The translations under genes and the position numbers were made by a program. A stretch of 8,227 nucleotides of DNA from CAIVAT01 sp037137455 (GTDB taxonomy: Bacteria > Bacteroidota > Bacteroidia > Bacteroidales > FEN-979): assembly GCA_037137455.1 (NCBI GenBank), contig JBAXKG010000086.1:1-8227 (forward strand), read 5' to 3'. The notes beneath the pieces were generated by a model. It saw only the letters and a program-made list of their open reading frames with translations. It was not told where the DNA came from and did not search any database. Positions 1 to 6,338 of this stretch are shown here, in pieces. Every line of letters starts with the position of its first letter. The first letter of the stretch is position 1.

Positions 1-212
1 ATAATAGCTTCGGCGACTGGTTCGGCGATAATTTCATTAACGGGTTCCGGAAGTGGCACCTCGATTAATTTGATCTCTTCAGTCTGATCTAAATCAGTAG
101 GGAGGATGGTTTCAGTTTTATCCGCTGTGGCAACCACAGTGGCAGCATGCTCCTCCTGGCTGGAAGTATTGTCCAGTTCAGGATTCAGAGGTTTTTTTTT
201 AGTGTTTTTCAT
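1..212 (-). CDS. N-terminal part of an unidentified acidic protein (runs off the left edge)
   Basis: The complement reads as an open frame of 70 codons from ATG at 212-210 to the window edge, beginning MKNTKKKPLNPELDNTSSQE. After a short lysine-rich start the segment is rich in Glu, Asp, Thr, Pro and Val, low in complexity, and has no signal peptide, membrane helix or recognisable domain. It looks like a disordered acidic N-terminal extension. Bacteroidota proteins with DUF349 repeats often begin with such a tail, but that is only a guess because the diagnostic part lies outside the window. A promoter-like sequence lies upstream at 289-300. The frame is uninterrupted and begins 117 bp after the patatin gene stop on the same strand, so it is probably a real gene. 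The product cannot be named. Confidence 0.6.
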   Translation of the reverse strand, partial: MKNTKKKPLNPELDNTSSQEEHAATVVATADKTETILPTDLDQTEEIKLIEVPLPEPVNEIIAEPVAEAI

Positions 213-288
213 TCGTTGTAAATAAACCGTTTTAGTAATACAAACAATAGCGTCCGACATTTGCCGGTGATTTGAAACATAAGGGCGG

Positions 289-300
289 TAAAAGTACAAA
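289..300 (-). promoter_or_regulatory. Possible -7 promoter element for the leftmost gene
   Basis: On the complement, 296-289 reads TACTTTTA, one base from the Bacteroidetes -7 consensus TAnnTTTG, and is directly preceded by TTTG (300-297). It lies 77 bp upstream of the ATG at 212. No convincing -33 TTTG sits at the usual distance; the nearest match is TTGG at 315-312. The remainder of the 213-329 gap shows no terminator or RNA gene. Confidence 0.3.
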
Positions 301-329
301 TTATTTCAAGACCAACTCGAAATAATAGG

Positions 330-2639
330 TTACGGCATAGCCCTGCTGTTAAAAATTATATAACCAAAGTTGAAATTAATTGTGAACAAATCGGGGGTTT
401 TGTCATAATAATTCAGACTAATACTCACAGGGCCCAGTGGACTGTTATATACCATTGCCGTTGAGGCCATGTATGCGCGATCAGAGAATTTAGGGCCATA
501 ATAAGCCGAAAAATCATCAGGATTTTGAATAATCTCCTGGTATGGCTGAAAAACGTATCCTTCGAGCCGGTATTCAACTTTTTTATAAATGCGAAGAACA
601 ATTTTCAATCCGGCAGCCAAATAGTTCGGAGCCCTGAATGCTGGCAGGAAAAATGACTGTGATTCCGGGATTGGCTGAAAGGCAGGCGCATAGAGCAAAC
701 TTGATGTGTAATTTGAAAAAAGTGGTTGGTTTGAAAGCACTCCCTCTCCATAAAATCCGAACTTGAAAGGCCCCAATGTTTCAAAAAAATTATCGTAGAT
801 CAGTTGAAGTCTGAACCAGTTATGATATTGATCAACAACGGTCTTATTGATTGCAGTCGAGCCTGGCAGCATGCTTTCGCGGCCGTTGATGTATGAAAGT
901 TTTGACATCAGGCGAACTCCGGCATTTGAAAATTGCTTCCGGTTAAGGCTGTTAATTTCAAATAGAATTGAAGGCGCAAAAAAGTTAAATGTGGTCTGAT
1001 CAGAAGTATCGGTGCGAGTGAATAGGTTATCCTGATAGTATTTTTTATTAGTGAAGGCATATGTAATTCCCAATGAAATTTTTCCTGTATTGGTAATCGG
1101 TATCCCTGATTGAATATCCCCGAAATACTCACTTTCGATAACGTAATTCGGCGTTTTATCGTCAAAGAAAAAACTGGCATTCTTGAAATAGTTGAAATGG
1201 TTATAGGTATAATTAACATCGATAAACCATGGGGTTTTTGAGTTAAAATCGATACGGCCACCAACTTTTGCAGAACTGTATACTTTTCCAAAATAGCCAT
1301 TCACCAAAAAATGCAGCGCCTTGGTCCATAAATATTGATATTGAAGCTCCAGGAAGGCTTCACTATTGTTGCCCAATGAAAAATTGCCTCCGAATTGTGC
1401 CCCGAAATTATTTGATTTCTGTATGTCAAGGTAAAGATCAAAATTTCCGGATTTTTGATTGAAACGGGCAACAGGGAAAATACTCTTGGCAAACCCCTCA
1501 TCCAAAAAGCGGAAGTAACCCTGTTGAAGTTCTTCAAATGATACGGTGTTTTTTCCATGCTTCAGGATTTGTCTGACATATCCCTCCTGCATTTTGTTCA
1601 ATCCACTGATATAAATGGAATCAAACCTCAATTCAGGCTTTTGTTTATTAAAAGCTTCGCGCCGCTGACTAATTGTTTCCAAACTTACACTGTCGTGAAC
1701 CAGTTTCCTGATATCGGTTATCTTCCTCAAGGCAGCCAGATATCCGCTATCGGCCAATTCTGAGGTTTTTGAGAAATCAAGCAGGTTAACGGCAGGAATT
1801 TTGGGTATTATCATTACCGAATTGGAGTAGGTAATTGTGTCACTCTGCCGTTCCATCAGCATTGTAAGCAACTGGGAAATGATATCATCGCGATCTGCCT
1901 TCTGATAACGCTGTGCCACCCGGCTGCCGATAATTACATCCGGATGAAAATCGCGCATCGCAACATCGCATGGAAAATTATTGTACATCCCACCATCAAA
2001 CACAAGCTTTTTATTGATTACAACCGGATTAAATACAAGCGGAAGGCTCATTGATCCACGAACTGCGGCGCTCAGATCTCCTGAACTAAGAACCATTTGG
2101 GTGGAAGTATCAATGTCGGTCACCACACAACGGAAAGGTATCATGAGTTTATTAAAATCGCCATTGGCAACGGCATTTGCCGGTGAAAGCAATTTCATAA
2201 ACTGAAAATCAATCTCGTAGGTTTTGATCAGTTGCGATGGCAACAATGATGTGATCTTCTTAGTGAAATTAAAATTTGTCGAAATCCAAGAAGCATTTGG
2301 ATCTTCCTTCCGGTAATAATATACATAGCGGTCATCCATGGTTCCTGAAGCCCAACGCTGAAACTCTTCGGAATTCATCAGTTTTTCAATTTGATCTGGC
2401 GAATAACCGCTTGCATACATACCCCCGACAATGGCCCCTATAGAAGTTCCTACGATAAAATTTATGGGAATGTGATTTTCTTCAAGCGCTCGTAAAACTC
2501 CTATATGCGCCCCTCCTCTGGCGCCACCACCCGACAGCACAACTGCAACCCGCTGAGCCGATAATGAATTCAAAATGAAAAATGAAAAATGAAAAATGAA
2601 AACCGAAAATAATAGTCGAATTCGGACTGAAGATGTCAT
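330..2639 (-). CDS. Patatin-like phospholipase with POTRA-like segment and outer-membrane barrel
   Basis: This 769-residue exported protein is a probable lipid acyl hydrolase. Residues 1-28 form a signal peptide with a Phe/Ile-rich core ending SLSAQ. The patatin domain follows (about 30-235): oxyanion loop GGGARG at 37-42, nucleophile Ser66 in GTSIG, and Asp215 in DGG completing the Ser-Asp dyad, so the active site looks intact. Residues about 337-407 resemble one POTRA domain (RFDSIYISGLNKM and a later GNFDLYLDIQ strand). From about 410 to the end, alternating aromatic/polar strands suggest an Omp85/BamA-type barrel. The order passenger-POTRA-barrel is that of type Vd autotransporters such as PlpD, known from proteobacteria. 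Related proteins are common in Bacteroidota; whether the patatin faces the periplasm or the surface is not shown. The last strand ends at Phe763, followed by six residues. A 7-bp repeat tract lies in the signal-peptide codons. Confidence 0.9.
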   Translation of the reverse strand: MTSSVRIRLLFSVFIFHFSFFILNSLSAQRVAVVLSGGGARGGAHIGVLRALEENHIPINFIVGTSIGAIVGGMYASGYSPDQIEKLMNSEEFQRWASGTMDDRYVYYYRKEDPNASWISTNFNFTKKITSLLPSQLIKTYEIDFQFMKLLSPANAVANGDFNKLMIPFRCVVTDIDTSTQMVLSSGDLSAAVRGSMSLPLVFNPVVINKKLVFDGGMYNNFPCDVAMRDFHPDVIIGSRVAQRYQKADRDDIISQLLTMLMERQSDTITYSNSVMIIPKIPAVNLLDFSKTSELADSGYLAALRKITDIRKLVHDSVSLETISQRREAFNKQKPELRFDSIYISGLNKMQEGYVRQILKHGKNTVSFEELQQGYFRFLDEGFAKSIFPVARFNQKSGNFDLYLDIQKSNNFGAQFGGNFSLGNNSEAFLELQYQYLWTKALHFLVNGYFGKVYSSAKVGGRIDFNSKTPWFIDVNYTYNHFNYFKNASFFFDDKTPNYVIESEYFGDIQSGIPITNTGKISLGITYAFTNKKYYQDNLFTRTDTSDQTTFNFFAPSILFEINSLNRKQFSNAGVRLMSKLSYINGRESMLPGSTAINKTVVDQYHNWFRLQLIYDNFFETLGPFKFGFYGEGVLSNQPLFSNYTSSLLYAPAFQPIPESQSFFLPAFRAPNYLAAGLKIVLRIYKKVEYRLEGYVFQPYQEIIQNPDDFSAYYGPKFSDRAYMASTAMVYNSPLGPVSISLNYYDKTPDLFTINFNFGYIIFNSRAMP
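2572..2602 (-). repeat. Heptanucleotide tandem repeat inside the patatin signal-peptide coding region
   Basis: The plus strand carries four perfect copies of AAAATGA (2572-2578, 2579-2585, 2586-2592, 2593-2599) followed by AAA, which is TCATTTT on the coding strand. The tract encodes part of the hydrophobic core of the signal peptide (FIFHFSFFI). Because the unit is 7 bp, gain or loss of one or two units shifts the frame. After the tract one alternative frame meets TGA at once and the other meets TGA after about 30 codons. Confidence 0.9.
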
Positions 2640-2727
2640 TGATTTATTATTACCTAATTATGCTATTTAAGTAATGTAAGCCTTGCGCTCAATCTTAACC
2701 CGCAATTTGTAATCTTTAATTTTCAAT

Positions 2728-3915
2728 TTATTCATTAATAGCCGAGAGCGCCTGTTCCAAATCATCAATGATATCCTGCGCCTCCTCAATTCCGATGGAA
2801 AGTCGCACCAATTCATCACTAATGCCACCCTCCTTTTTGGCGATTGCCGATAATTTGCTATGGGTCATCGAAGCCGGGTGTTGAATTAGGGTTTCAATGC
2901 CCCCAAGCGAAACAGCCAATACACAAAGTTGAACATTATTCATAAGTTTTTTTCCGGCCTCAAGTCCGCCTTTCAGCCCAAAACTCATCATCGAACCCGG
3001 GCCGCGCATAAGGCGTTTGCCCAATTCATATTGCGGATGAGACTTCAACCCCGGATAAACAATCCATTCAACTTTTGAATGTGACTCAAGGAAATGGGCT
3101 ACCTTCATCGCGTTTTCCTGGGCGCGGTCAATACGTATGCCCATGGTTTTCAAACCACGACGGGTCAGGAAAGCCTGATGTGGATCCATATTACAGCCCA
3201 TTGCGATCATGACAGGTCGAACTTTTTTATAATCAGCCTCTGTTTTGGTGACAATCACTCCCCCAACGATATCGGCATGACCATTAATGAATTTGGTAAG
3301 CGAGTGCAATACGATGTCGGCGCCCATGTCAAGCGGGTTCTGCAGGTATGGACTGCAGAAAGTATTGTCAACACAAACCGGTATGTGGTGCTGATGTGCA
3401 ATTTGGCAAATGGCAGGAATATCGGAAATCCCGATGGTTGGATTAGCTGGTGTTTCCAGGTATATCAGAGCCGTATTCGGACGTATGGCTTCCCTCACCT
3501 GATCGAGGTCGGAGGTATCGACATAGGTCGATTCAACTCCGAATTTTTTAAAAGTTCCTTCTATAATCCCTCGGGCCGGGCCATATACAGCATTATGGCT
3601 CAGAATATGCTTACCTGCACCAAGGTATGTCATGTAAACGGTAGTCACAGCGCCCATGCCTGATGAGCAAGCAACTCCGTCAAAACCGTGTTCAAGTTCG
3701 GCAATGGTCTTTTCAAGGTCACGGATAGTCGGATTACCGATTCGTGTGTAAATATATCCATCACTTTCACCAGCAAAACAAGCTGCGCCATGTTCTGCAT
3801 TGTTAAAAGCAAAGGTTGAAGTTTGGTAGATGGGCGTGATCACGCTTCCCAATGGGTCTTTGGCACCGGCTCCATGAACAAGTTTGGAGTTAAAGCCGGA
3901 TGGTCTTTTTTTCAT
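2728..3915 (-). CDS. Cys/Met-metabolism PLP-dependent enzyme, methionine gamma-lyase-like
   Basis: This 395-residue cytoplasmic enzyme belongs to the cystathionine gamma-synthase/gamma-lyase fold (COG0626 type), with the usual full length. Visible family features are ITPIYQTSTF at 26-35, the Tyr56/Arg58 pair in YTRIGNPT that contacts the neighbouring subunit's PLP phosphate, Tyr111 stacking on PLP, Asp183 in VDNTFCSPY, the Schiff-base Lys208 in HSLTKF, SLGGIETLIQHPASMTH at 336-352, and the carboxylate-binding Arg371. The EHGAACFAGE stretch (41-50) closely resembles methionine gamma-lyases, which cleave methionine to methanethiol, ammonia and 2-oxobutyrate. However, the Cys after the YG pair that marks characterised methionine gamma-lyases (Cys116 in Pseudomonas putida) is Pro113 here. 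Cystathionine gamma-lyase or gamma-synthase activity therefore remains possible. It follows the OsmC gene after 83 bp on the same strand, with no clear promoter of its own. Confidence 0.9.
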   Translation of the reverse strand: MKKRPSGFNSKLVHGAGAKDPLGSVITPIYQTSTFAFNNAEHGAACFAGESDGYIYTRIGNPTIRDLEKTIAELEHGFDGVACSSGMGAVTTVYMTYLGAGKHILSHNAVYGPARGIIEGTFKKFGVESTYVDTSDLDQVREAIRPNTALIYLETPANPTIGISDIPAICQIAHQHHIPVCVDNTFCSPYLQNPLDMGADIVLHSLTKFINGHADIVGGVIVTKTEADYKKVRPVMIAMGCNMDPHQAFLTRRGLKTMGIRIDRAQENAMKVAHFLESHSKVEWIVYPGLKSHPQYELGKRLMRGPGSMMSFGLKGGLEAGKKLMNNVQLCVLAVSLGGIETLIQHPASMTHSKLSAIAKKEGGISDELVRLSIGIEEAQDIIDDLEQALSAINE

Positions 3916-3998
3916 ATAGTTTGTATGTTGGTTATTAGAAATGGGAGTAGCGTCAGTTGTCGGGATGACACGACGCGCGAGGATATCTCACGTTTGGA

Positions 3999-4394
3999 TT
4001 ATTCGCGGACAATAGTAATTTCGTTTTCGATTTTTTCGTTCAGGTGACGTTTGACCGTACACAATGATGCAGTTTTGATCATTGCACCTTCATACTGCTC
4101 AGGGAAATCAGCAGGAACGTGGATTTTCATAATAAATTTTACAATCATTTTCTGGATCGGATCATAGTTGTAATCCATGAGTATATGAATGGCAGAGGCG
4201 TCAATTCCGCGCTGATCACAAAATCCCTTTACATAAATACCTGCACAGGTACCCAGCGAAGCCAGGAACAAATTGAAAGGAGTGGGCGCTGAATTATCGC
4301 CGCCCGACTGCAATGGCTGATCCGTTTTCACTGTAAAGCCATCAATCACGGCATTCACTTTTTTATTTCCGGCAAAGTTAATTTCAATTGACAT
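3999..4394 (-). CDS. OsmC-family protein (thiol-dependent peroxidase fold)
   Basis: The 131-residue protein begins MSIEINFAGN. It has the OsmC/Ohr layout: an N-terminal beta region, the motif APTPFNLFLASLGTC with the first conserved cysteine at Cys50 at the start of a long helix, and the second at Cys112 in ASLCTVKRHL. Cys59 is extra. OsmC and Ohr proteins reduce organic hydroperoxides with a Cys pair; this short subtype is closer to the general OsmC/YhfA-like group, whose substrate is often unknown. An ATG 15 codons upstream (4439) is in frame but was not chosen: a good promoter -7 box (TAACTTTG, 4420-4413) lies inside that extension, so the transcript should start downstream of it. The gene is divergent from the sigma-factor gene. 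Its pairing with a sulfur amino-acid lyase fits a thiol or redox theme, which is inference. Confidence 0.87.
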   Translation of the reverse strand: MSIEINFAGNKKVNAVIDGFTVKTDQPLQSGGDNSAPTPFNLFLASLGTCAGIYVKGFCDQRGIDASAIHILMDYNYDPIQKMIVKFIMKIHVPADFPEQYEGAMIKTASLCTVKRHLNEKIENEITIVRE

Positions 4395-4412
4395 GGTTAT
4401 TTTTTTATCGTG

Positions 4413-4445
4413 CAAAGTTAAGCTATTAAAACAAATCATGGCAAA
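4413..4445 (-). promoter_or_regulatory. Bacteroidetes-type promoter of the OsmC gene
   Basis: The complement has TTTG at 4445-4442, a 21-base spacer, and TAACTTTG at 4420-4413, an exact match to the -7 consensus TAnnTTTG with a -33 TTTG at a plausible distance. Transcription would begin a few bases after the -7 box, leaving a short leader before the ATG at 4394. This decides the start codon in favour of MSIEIN. Confidence 0.6.
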
Positions 4446-4489
4446 ATTGGCCCCTTATTCTTTCCCTCGAATTTTTGCACTAATTTTTG

Positions 4490-4497
4490 TAGGTTTG
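4490..4497 (+). promoter_or_regulatory. -7 promoter element of the ECF sigma-factor gene
   Basis: TAGGTTTG matches the housekeeping -7 consensus TAnnTTTG exactly and ends 19 bp before the ATG at 4517, implying a very short leader. No good -33 TTTG is found at 19-22 bp; a TTTG at 4474-4477 is only 12 bp away. The ECF-type motif seen before fecR is absent here, so the sigma gene is probably read by the main sigma factor. Confidence 0.45.
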
Positions 4498-4516
4498 CAT
4501 TGGAAGAATCAAGAAC

Positions 4517-5092
4517 ATGGCGGAGTTCCCGACCCTATCGGAAAACTGGATACAGATAAAGACCAAGGCTGATTTTGAGTTGATGTTTAAAGCCCATTAC
4601 AGTGCCTTGTGTTCCTATGCCCATGGCTTTCTCAAGGATCCGGATGCGGCCGAAGAGGTTGTCCAGGAGGTGATGTTCAGGGTGTGGACCGGGCGTGAGT
4701 CGATCGTCATTGAAACATCGCTGCGGAGTTATCTATTCAGGGCTGTCCGTAACGGATGTATGAATGTTCTCAAACATCTCAACATCCGTGAAGAATATAA
4801 ATCCTTCAGGGAAAGGGAGATGGGCGAAACCCAGCGTTCGAAGGAGGATGAGATGATCGTATCGGAGCTGGAACAGAAAATCAGGGAGGCGATCGACCGG
4901 TTGCCTTTTGAACGGCGCAAGGTATTTATTCTGAGCCGGTACGATGGACTAACCTATGGTCAGATCGCGGAAAAGCTGGGCCTTTCGGTAAAAACTGTGG
5001 AAAACCAGATGGGAAAAGCGCTGAAAACATTGAGGGAAGAGCTGTCCGAGTATCTGCCGTGGCTGGTGTTATTTTTTTGGAAGATTTTCTGA
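4517..5092 (+). CDS. ECF-type RNA polymerase sigma factor, Bacteroidetes FecI-like family
   Basis: This 191-residue protein directs RNA polymerase to a small regulon. Sigma region 2 spans about residues 19-86 (FELMFKAHYSALCSYAHGFL, then AAEEVVQEVMFRVW, which covers the -10-binding and core-binding helices). A charged linker follows (about 90-120). Region 4 spans about 124-176, with LPFERRKVFILSRYDGLTYG leading into the helix-turn-helix AEKLGLSVKTVENQMGKALK that reads the -35 element. There is no sigma 1.1 or region 3, as expected for ECF factors. The hydrophobic tail YLPWLVLFFWKIF is typical of the Bacteroidetes expansion family (TIGR02985 type). The FecR-type gene lies 97 bp downstream, so this is the expected sigma/anti-sigma pair. 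The likely targets are the two matching GGGGT...TGTCAT motifs at 5146-5175 and 8197-8226. Confidence 0.93.
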   Translation: MAEFPTLSENWIQIKTKADFELMFKAHYSALCSYAHGFLKDPDAAEEVVQEVMFRVWTGRESIVIETSLRSYLFRAVRNGCMNVLKHLNIREEYKSFREREMGETQRSKEDEMIVSELEQKIREAIDRLPFERRKVFILSRYDGLTYGQIAEKLGLSVKTVENQMGKALKTLREELSEYLPWLVLFFWKIF

Positions 5093-5127
5093 AAAGGGGA
5101 CAAGGTAACAGAGAAATGAAGTGATGA

Positions 5128-5143
5128 AAATATTTAAATATTT
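5128..5143. repeat. Perfect 16-bp A/T palindrome just upstream of the fecR promoter
   Basis: AAATATTTAAATATTT is identical to its own reverse complement and is made only of A and T. It ends six bases before the GGGGT block of the putative ECF promoter, the position of an upstream activating (UP-like) element or an operator for a dimeric regulator. As RNA it could also pair into a weak hairpin, but no T-run follows, so a terminator for the sigma gene is not supported. Confidence 0.55.
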
Positions 5144-5145
5144 CA

Positions 5146-5175
5146 GATAGGGGTGTGGGGGTTCAGGGTTGTCAT
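5146..5175 (+). promoter_or_regulatory. Putative ECF sigma-dependent promoter of fecR and the STN gene
   Basis: GATAGGGGT at 5146-5154 and GGTTGTCAT at 5167-5175 form two blocks separated by 12 bases. Read as a promoter, GGGGT is the -35 element and TGTCAT the -10 element with 15 bases between them, in line with ECF promoters whose -10 contains GTC. Both blocks recur with the same separation at 8197-8226. Transcription would start near 5180, giving a leader of roughly 10 bases before the ATG at 5190. It would place the anti-sigma factor and the STN protein under control of the adjacent sigma factor. Confidence 0.6.
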
Positions 5176-5189
5176 CATAGTAATTGAAT

Positions 5190-6290
5190 ATGAATCAAAA
5201 ACAGCAGGATATCGACGAAAATTTACTGCTTCAGTACCTTCTCGGAAATGCGAATGATGAATTGCGCACTTCGGTCGAAACATGGCTGGATGCAGACAGC
5301 GGGAACAGGCAGCGCCTCGACCAGCTCGAATCGCTTTGGATTGAAACCGGCAAACTATCTCCTGCCCCAGTAGCTGTTGACTCTGAGGCTGCCTGGACCA
5401 GGATGTCGGATCGGATAGAACGGGCTGAATCACCGCATTCCGCACCCGGCAAAGGAAAAATAATCACGGTGCATCCCCTCCGTTACCTCCTGCGGGTTGC
5501 AGCCGTATTGATATTATTGATTGGAATTTACGCTGTTTTCAAACTGGTTAACCGGCCGATACAGGAGATTGAACTCTTAAGCGGAACGACCGTCCTTCGC
5601 GACACCCTGCCCGATGGCACGAAAGTGGCCCTCAATCAAAATTCAAAACTGACCTTTCCCGGTGAATTTTCAAAAGGCAACCGTGAAGTCAAGCTCATCG
5701 GCGAAGGCTTTTTCGAAGTGAAGCACGATGAGGCACATCCCTTCATTATTGATGCAGGTCCGGCCAAAGTCAGGGTTCTTGGTACAACATTCAGCGTACG
5801 CGCCATCCCTGCCATGGTCGAGGCATCTCGGCACGGCGCAGGCACCCCACCGGGGGTGGGCGACCAGGTCGTTGAAGTTGAGGTAAATGTTACCGAGGGT
5901 CGCGTAATGCTTTTCAGGGTTGATCCAAAAACAGGGAATACCGCATCGCTGCTCCTTATTTCAGGCGAAACAGGGATATGGAACGTAGAAAGGGGTGAGA
6001 TGGTCCGTATCGTGTCGGCAATCCCCGATGGCATGTTCTGGGCAAACCGCACCCTCGATTTCAGGAGTTCTCCCCTTTCGGAGGTATTTGCCTTCATTGA
6101 AAAATACTACGGGGTAAAAATAGCCTTCAGCAATCCGGCCATTCTTGACTGTCGGCTTACTGCCTCTTTTGTTGATGAACCGATCAACAGGATTCTGACA
6201 GTGATAGCCGAATCATTCAGTCTGAACCTTGAAACCGTTGGACAAGGCTACAAATTTACAGGAGGTGGATGTGGAAATGGGCAACATTAA
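5190..6290 (+). CDS. FecR-type anti-sigma factor (inner-membrane sigma regulator)
   Basis: The 366-residue protein begins MNQKQQDIDE. Residues 1-85 form the cytoplasmic sigma-binding domain (ENLLLQYLLGNANDELRTSV and the conserved AW at 68-69). One transmembrane helix lies at about 98-119 (LRYLLRVAAVLILLIGIYAV). The periplasmic FecR domain follows (about 128-245: TTVLRDTLPDGTKVALNQNS, GEGFFEVKHDEAHPFIIDAG, RVLGTTFSVRA, VTEGRVML). The C-terminal STN-like domain (DUF4974 type, about 289-357: LDFRSSPLSEVFAFIEKYYG, then DEPINRILTVIAESFSL) is the part expected to meet the outer-membrane partner. In this family FecR holds or activates the sigma factor according to a signal from that partner. An in-frame TTG at 5184 was not chosen because the ATG two codons later is the normal start and fits the promoter. 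About 20 unusual residues, Gly/Pro-rich, sit at 206-226. The STN gene starts 48 bp downstream. Confidence 0.92.
   Translation: MNQKQQDIDENLLLQYLLGNANDELRTSVETWLDADSGNRQRLDQLESLWIETGKLSPAPVAVDSEAAWTRMSDRIERAESPHSAPGKGKIITVHPLRYLLRVAAVLILLIGIYAVFKLVNRPIQEIELLSGTTVLRDTLPDGTKVALNQNSKLTFPGEFSKGNREVKLIGEGFFEVKHDEAHPFIIDAGPAKVRVLGTTFSVRAIPAMVEASRHGAGTPPGVGDQVVEVEVNVTEGRVMLFRVDPKTGNTASLLLISGETGIWNVERGEMVRIVSAIPDGMFWANRTLDFRSSPLSEVFAFIEKYYGVKIAFSNPAILDCRLTASFVDEPINRILTVIAESFSLNLETVGQGYKFTGGGCGNGQH
5846..5860 (+). other. GC-only hairpin in the fecR insertion
   Basis: CCCACC (5846-5851), GGG (5852-5854) and GGTGGG (5855-5860) form a perfect 6-bp stem with a three-base loop. It lies inside a very GC-rich stretch (38 of 50 bases G or C at 5821-5870) that encodes the extra residues of the FecR periplasmic domain. 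No T-run follows, so it is not a terminator. It may be only a by-product of Pro/Gly codons. Confidence 0.5.
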
Positions 6291-6338
6291 GCATGGACAA
6301 TTTTGAAATAATCAGTCTGTAAAGAGTTGAATGTAGGA

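Noticed and set aside
2690..2697. TAAGATTG on the minus strand as a promoter for the patatin gene
   Set aside because: One mismatch to the -7 consensus and no -33 element at a proper distance; read-through from the upstream gene is as likely.
2682..2705. Inverted repeat TTGCG...CGCAA between the PLP enzyme and patatin genes
   Set aside because: Only five base pairs around a long loop with no T-run in either direction; no better than chance.
3094..3663. A 189-codon plus-strand open frame opposite the PLP enzyme gene
   Set aside because: It lies wholly antisense to a conserved gene with all active-site motifs, has no recognisable protein features and is a mirror of that gene's codon pattern.
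4395..4439. Longer OsmC start at 4439 adding 15 residues
   Set aside because: The promoter -7 box lies inside the extension, and OsmC proteins normally begin close to the MSIEIN-like strand.
5636..6097. A 153-codon minus-strand open frame opposite fecR
   Set aside because: It is Ser/Thr/Pro-rich, as expected from the complement of a GC-rich gene, has no domain and no promoter, and overlaps a clear FecR domain.
6291..6338. Separate promoter between fecR and the STN gene
   Set aside because: Neither TAnnTTTG nor the GGGGT...TGTCAT motif is present in these 48 bases, so co-transcription is the simpler reading.
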